A stretch of 26,132 bases of DNA from Scenedesmus sp. ARA3 (taxonomy: Eukaryota > Chlorophyta > Chlorophyceae > Sphaeropleales > Scenedesmaceae). The notes beneath the pieces were generated by a model. That model was given only the letters and a program-made list of their open reading frames with translations. It made no database searches and was not told the DNA's origin. A program made the translations under genes and the position numbers. Where the stretch lies: the NCBI GenBank assembly GCA_004335835.1, contig RWJK01000148.1:1-26132 (forward strand), given 5' to 3'. Below, piece after piece: positions 21,243-26,132 of the stretch (position 1 is its first letter; each line of letters starts with the position of its first letter).

Positions 21243-24200
21243 ATGCATACTCTGCAGAAATCCAGTGCTTTGCAGCAGGCTGTGGTGGGCAGTAGGCGTG
21301 GTAGCACAGCTGTTCCGCAGGCATTAGCAGGCCCCCCAGCTTGGGGGCGTGCTGGCAGCAGGCTGCAGACATTCACACCTTCAGCGCCCAGAAGCACGCC
21401 ACAGCTCCAGCATCAGCAGCACACAAAGCCCATGGCCTCACCAGTGGCAGCAGCTGCATCTGGCGGAGCGGCAGCAGCAGCGGAGGGCAACACAGTGTAC
21501 ATCCCCATCAGCGAGCTTAAGGAGCTGTGCACAAAGTCTCTGAGCACGCTGGGCTACAGCACTGAGGAGACTGCAGTGCTGCTGGATGTGAGTACTGCTG
21601 CAGCTGCCCTGCAGTCTGCTGCAGGCAGCCACAACCCTAGTTCCAGCAGAGGTGCCGCAGGCATTGCCTGCTCTGCATGTACATGACTGCTGAGTACAAA
21701 CACGCAGAGTAGTACGAGTGTCAGCTGATATTCATGTGCTGTAGGCTGTCAGCGTGAGCTCAGCAGTCTGATGTGAGTTCAGCTGATTCATCCTGGTAGT
21801 GCATGAGGGCCTGATCAGCTGGAAGTAGGACCCTACTAGCATCAGCAGATATCAATAGAGCAAACAACTGAGTAGCAGCTGGAAGTCAGCTGGGTAGTCA
21901 TGAGACTGCCTGGTATGCCAGCATTGCTGTTGCAGGCAAGCTTGAGCTACTGTGACCCTCCCAGCGTCTCTCAACGGACACCGAGTCACTGCAAGCACAG
22001 ACTATAGGCACACGTTGTGACCTCCTGCTCCCCGCAATCGCCCTCCCAGCCCATCCCAACCAAAGTTACTGCGGTTCTGTGACTATTCTGCTTGCAGGTC
22101 CTGCTGTACGCACAGCTGCGCGGTAACAACCAGGGCATTATCAAGATCACCACCGGCGGCATGAACCGCGCAGCTGCAGCAGCGCCCATCGCAGTCGAGC
22201 GCGAGACGCGCCTGTCCGCGCTGCTCAATGGCAACGCGCAGGCCGGCATGCTGGTGCTGCACCGCGCGATGACCATGGCAGTTGAGAAAGCCAAGTCAGC
22301 AGGCTTTGGCATTGTGGGGACCAACAACACCAGCACATCAACAGGCGCGCTTGGCTACTATGCAGAGCAGGTGGCACAGCAGGGCCTGATTGGCATCGTG
22401 TTTGCGCAGTCGCCCGAGTTTGTGGCGCCGCATGGAGCGAAGCAGGCTATCTTTGGCACCAACCCCATCGCTATCGGCATACCAGCAGAGAAGGTGCGCT
22501 GTCAGATAGATGCAGCAGCAGCAGCAGCAGCAGCGGCAGGGGAGCTCATGAGAGCAGCAGGTGCAGCTGCAAGAGCACTAGCATGCTGGCAGCAGAGCGT
22601 ATAACACAGCAGCAGCTGCGGAACACAGTTTGGCAGCTCTGATGATGACAACAGTACCTGGCCGGGCTGCTCATGCTGCTGGCTGGGCAGCAACTGCCAT
22701 CTCATGCGGCGGCCCTGCAGGCACAGCAGGGCTCAAAACCCATGCAGCACCTTGTTTCATCTTGTGCTACTGGCCCTGGCATGCTTTACACCACAGCACA
22801 CCAGGAGCTGCCAGCGCAGTCTGTCAATACGAGCATGCCTGCCACCTGACACCATGGTCACGTGCTGCCCACATGCCGAGGATCGCAGCTGCGCACGCGG
22901 AGAGAGGCTTGTTACACGAAGAAGGCATCTTACCACCTGAAGGTGCAGAACTTGACCCCAAGGTGTAGAACTCGCCTCACTTTCAGCTCGCCTCACACTG
23001 CAGCTGATGCCTGCCTGCCTCACACACATAATGCTTGCAGGGCCCCGTGGTCATGGACATGGCCACTGCAGCCTATGCCTGGTTTGGTCTGCTGGAGGCC
23101 AAGACTGCGGGCAGGCCCATCCCTGGTGACGTGGCGCTGAATGCACAGGGGCAGCCCACCACTGACCCGAACGAAGTGCTGTCAGGCGGGGCCATCCGCG
23201 TGTTTGACAGGTGAGGCGCCTCCGGCTGTGCTTGCGTGCACTAGGCTAGGCCGCCAGCTTGCGTGATCGAGACCATAGGCATAGGATGCCGGGAGATGCT
23301 GCCATGCTTTGCGCTGATCACCTGCGGCCTCCACTGCGCTACAGCTTCCACTGTTGCGCTGACGCTGTTGTTGCTGTGCTGCTCCTGCTCCTGCAGGAGC
23401 CACAAGGGTAGCAACCTGGCGCTGATGGTGGAGCTGCTGGCGGGCCCGCTGGTGGGCGCTGCTGTTGCCGACAAGCTGGAGCAGCGCAACTGGGGCAACC
23501 TGCTGCTGGCAGTCGACCCGGAGCTGCTGGGCGACGCGGAGAGCATCCGCGCACGCACACAGGTGGGTAGTTGGTTCAGCGGGCGGGGTGAGGGTTGCTG
23601 GCTGCTGACGTTGCTGCTGGCAGTTGACCTGATGTTTCTGGCACCAACATGCGCCTACCGCCCCTGCTTCTCGCGTGCGGTGCTGCAGGTGGTGCTGGAC
23701 CGCGTGAAGGGCACAGAGCGGCTGCCTGGCGTGGACGAGATCCTGCTGCCCTGCTTGTTACTAACATGTCATTTTGTGGCACGCTCCTGCAGGTGGTGCT
23801 GGACCGCATGAAGGGCACAGAGCGGCTGCCTGGCTTGGAAGACATCCTGCTGCCCTGCTTGTTACTAAACATGTCATTTTGTGGCACGCTGCTGCAGGTG
23901 GTGCTGGACCGCGTGAAGGGTGCGGAGCGGCTGCCTGGCTTGGAAGTCATCCTGCTGCCCTGCTTGTTACTAACATGTCATTTTGTGACGCGCTGCTGCA
24001 GGTGGTGCTGGACCGCGTGAAGGGCGCAGAGCGGCTGCCTGGCGTGGACGAGATCCTGCTGCCCAGCGAGCGCGGCAACAGGGTGGCAGCGCAGCGCGCC
24101 AGCAGCGGCATGGTGCCGATTGAGGCCAACCTGTACCACAACCTCAAGGTGTGCTGCGTGTGTGAGCTATGCAAGCAGTGGTGGAGGAAGTTTGCGTTTG

Positions 24201-26132
24201 GTATGTGTGGGTCCGACTTGGATTTTGTGGGGTTGGATGTTGCTCGGAAGTGATCACCTCATCAGCAAACCTATATTGTCAAATTGGCTTGAGATCACAT
24301 ATCATGCTCGCACCTCTGCGCTGGATGGCTGCATTGCAGGTCATGGCCTCCAAGGCAGACGCAGGCAGCGCTGGCAAGCCAGCAGCAGCAGGCGCATCCT
24401 CCTCCAAGATAAAGCTGGAGACGCTGCTGCTGCACCCTGCAGCCAGCTCAGTCACAGACCCGTATGATGCAAGCGGGCCGCCGCTGTACCAGACCGCCAC
24501 CTTTGGCCAGCCGAGTGCCACTGAGGGTGGCCAGTTTGACTACACGCGCAGCGGCAACCCCACACGCACCATGCTCGAAGAGCAGGTGGGGATGCGGCTA
24601 TGTGGTTCTCTTGTTCCTCAAGCCATCAGTTCTTGATGCACCCTGTTACGCGTGGTTGCTGTGAGTGATGATATTCAGCCGTGCCTTGCATGCTTCCAGC
24701 GCGATTGCACGACCACCTCTGTCTCACGCACTTGCCGTGCTGCTGCTGCTGCTGCTGCTTCCGCTGCTGCTGCTGCCGCAGTGGGCGGCACTGGAGGGCG
24801 GCTGCCGGGCGCTGGCCTTCACCTCCGGCATGGCCTCCCTGGCAGTTGTCACCAAGCTGGTGTCGGTTGGCGGCCACATTGTGGCTGGCGATGACATCTA
24901 TGGCGGCACCAGCCGCCTGCTGGCGTCTGTGGTGCCTGCAGGGGGTGTGAGCGTGAGCAACGTGGACATGACAGACATCAGGTGAGTTGTTGGCAGGGAA
25001 AGATTGCATTTTGCATGTGAGAGCGCATGTAAGCGTGCAAGCGAAGGGGGTCGGCGAATGATGTATCCAATTAAGATAGTGACAAACATGAATTTGTGGC
25101 AAAGGTGGCAGGGTGGGCCACGTGTTGACGGAGCTCATGGTGCGGCAAGCTGCATGTGTCCAGCTTGCAGCCTGCTTGGACAGCTCGCCAGCGAGGCAGC
25201 ATACATTGCGCAAGTGGGCTGTAATTGTTGCTGGAATTATGGTTGTGGCGCCTGCAGGCTGACCTGGCTGGCTGGCTAGCAGCAGTGGCCCGCCCTTAAT
25301 CTTGGAGACCAGATCACTTTGTTGAACTCACAATGCACTGTGCCTGTTGCTGCTGCTGCTGCTGCAGTGCTGTGAAGGCTGCCATCATCCCTGGCAAGAC
25401 GCAGCTGGTGATGGTGGAGTCGCCAACCAACCCACGCATGCAGGTGCGGCTGCTGCTGCCTCGGCAGCCCAGCAAATTTGTGTTTGACGTGTCCCGTGCT
25501 TGGCGCCCTGTTTCCGTCGGCAAAGCATGCGTCTTTGTGCATAAGACGGACTATATAAACATGTAGCAAGGCTGGCACCGCCATCGCACAGATCACACGC
25601 GGGCTTCACACCCTCTGCTTGCAGCCGCATGGCGCAGCAGCACCACCTCTTGACCCTCACTCATCTTCTGGCTTATCGTTCTCCGAACCATCCTTGGTCA
25701 ACCAACCATGCAGATCTGCGACATCAAGGCCATAGCAGCAGCAGCACACGCCGCAGGCGCGCTGGTGTGCGTGGACAACTCGTTCCTGACACCACTCTAC
25801 CAGCGGCCGTTAGATCTGGGTGCTGACATCAGCATGACATCTGGCACAAAGTATGTTGGCGGCCACGGGGACACCACGCTGGGCCTGCTGGCAGTGAGGG
25901 ATGCGGAGCTCGGGAAGAAGCTGTACTTCCTGCAGAATGCGGAGGGCGCAGGGCTGGCGCCGATGGACTGCTGGCTGGCGCTGCGCGGGCTCAAGACGGT
26001 GAGGCAGTATGGCATGGGTTTGGGTTGCGCCTTGTGTGTGTGTGAGGGAGCGCGTGGTGAGGGCTGATGACTGCGTCTCTGTGTCTGTGATGCGGCTGGC
26101 TGGCGCTGCGGGGGCTCAACACGGTGAGGCTG
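21243..26132 (+). CDS. Ldh_2-family oxidoreductase fused to cystathionine beta-lyase, 3'-partial, 9 exons in window
   Basis: Exons: 21243-21587, 22098-22493, 23041-23210, 23397-23562, 24002-24148, 24340-24585, 24782-24981, 25368-25443, 25714-25998; the gene continues past the window. All junctions are in phase, about 677 residues so far. Residues 1 to about 80 are Ser/Ala/Arg/Gln-rich with few acids, like a plastid transit peptide (a longer start at 21156 is possible). About 81-408 are a full Ldh_2 domain (malate/lactate/ureidoglycolate dehydrogenase superfamily): LLYAQLRGNNQG, GALGYYAEQ, FGTNPIAIGIP, VMDMAT, QPTTDPNEVLSGG and HKGSNLALMVELLAG. From about 409 it is cystathionine beta-lyase: PPLYQTATF, DYTRSGNPTR, FTSGMAS, VAGDDIYGG, VESPTNPR, VDNSFLTP and SGTKYVGGHGD with the PLP lysine. 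That enzyme splits cystathionine into homocysteine, pyruvate and ammonia in plastid methionine synthesis. The 191-bp intron between the domains holds no TGTAA and no evident promoter. Confidence 0.85.
23689..24065 (+). repeat. 104-bp tandem duplication of a splice acceptor and exon start, four copies
   Basis: The segment GTGGTGCTGGACCGC and its continuation, encoding VVLDRxKGxERLPG, starts at 23689, 23793, 23898 and 24002 (spacing 104, 105 and 104 bp). Each unit also holds the intron 3' end: a branch-point-like TTACTAAC (before copies 2-4), a T-rich stretch and TGCAG. Only copy 4 runs on into the rest of exon 5 without a stop. Confidence 0.95.
24340..26132 (+). other. CBL: Cystathionine beta-lyase domain of the fusion gene (partial)
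   Basis: About 269 residues of a Cys/Met-metabolism PLP enzyme, in exons 24340-24585, 24782-24981, 25368-25443 and 25714-25998. The closest subfamily is plant cystathionine beta-lyase, shown by YFLQNAEGAGLAPMDCWLALRG and the N-terminal LLHPAASSVTDPYDASGPPL region. It lacks a transit peptide of its own, which fits its place behind the Ldh_2 domain. If it were a separate gene it could start at ATG 24304 or 24343. The C-terminal third is beyond the window. Confidence 0.85.
25971..26129 (+). repeat. Duplicated exon end with splice donor
   Basis: CTGGCTGGCGCTGCGCGGGC at 25971, running through CTCAAGACG and the donor GTGAGG (25999), recurs from 26096 with about three differences and again ends in GTGAGG. 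The copy is cut by the window end. Confidence 0.85.

Noticed and set aside
23576..23660. Intron sequence resembling part of the preceding exon (LLLAVD)
   Set aside because: The similarity covers only about 25 bases rich in CTG and may be chance; not strong enough to call a duplication.

Overview
The window looks like nuclear DNA from a green alga, most likely a core chlorophyte (Chlorophyceae). Its genes carry many short introns with GT-AG ends. Exons are rich in Ala, Gln and Ser runs encoded by CAG/GCA/AGC repeats, and CTG repeats sit in front of many intron 3' ends. Candidate TGTAA polyadenylation signals, typical of green algae, lie downstream of stop codons. The gene families found (a Raf-like TKL kinase, a Sec16-type protein with the plant signature, a cystathionine beta-lyase) also fit. 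Organism assignment is inference; no ribosomal or organellar marker is present.

Layout. (1) 1-3547, plus strand: 3' part of a protein kinase gene, eight exons, its N-lobe start lying before the window. (2) About 3548-9050: 5.5 kb with no gene I can support. It is G+T-rich on the plus strand and holds a short tandem repeat and a probable tRNA-derived SINE (about 7843-8242). (3) About 9050-11759: 2.7 kb, C+A-rich on the plus strand, again without a supportable gene. (4) 11760-13706, minus strand: an unrecognised multi-pass membrane protein in three exons. (5) 14509-20917, minus strand: a six-exon, roughly 1640-residue, extremely Q/A/S-rich protein whose start carries the conserved segment found just after the ACE1 domain of plant Sec16, the COPII scaffold. 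(6) 21243 to the window end, plus strand: a nine-exon (so far) gene whose in-phase exons encode a plastid-targeting-like leader, a complete Ldh_2-family oxidoreductase, and then, with no room for a gene boundary, a cystathionine beta-lyase that runs off the window.

The genes do not form a pathway. The two on the right share a roughly 325-bp divergent promoter region. The kinase and the membrane-protein gene converge on the large noncoding centre, where strand composition switches near 9050. The most notable points are the Ldh_2-cystathionine beta-lyase fusion, the four-fold tandem duplication of a splice acceptor plus exon start inside it, the apparently ACE1-less Sec16 gene, the opposite orientation of CTG repeats in introns and exons, and the abundance of the palindrome GCATGC.
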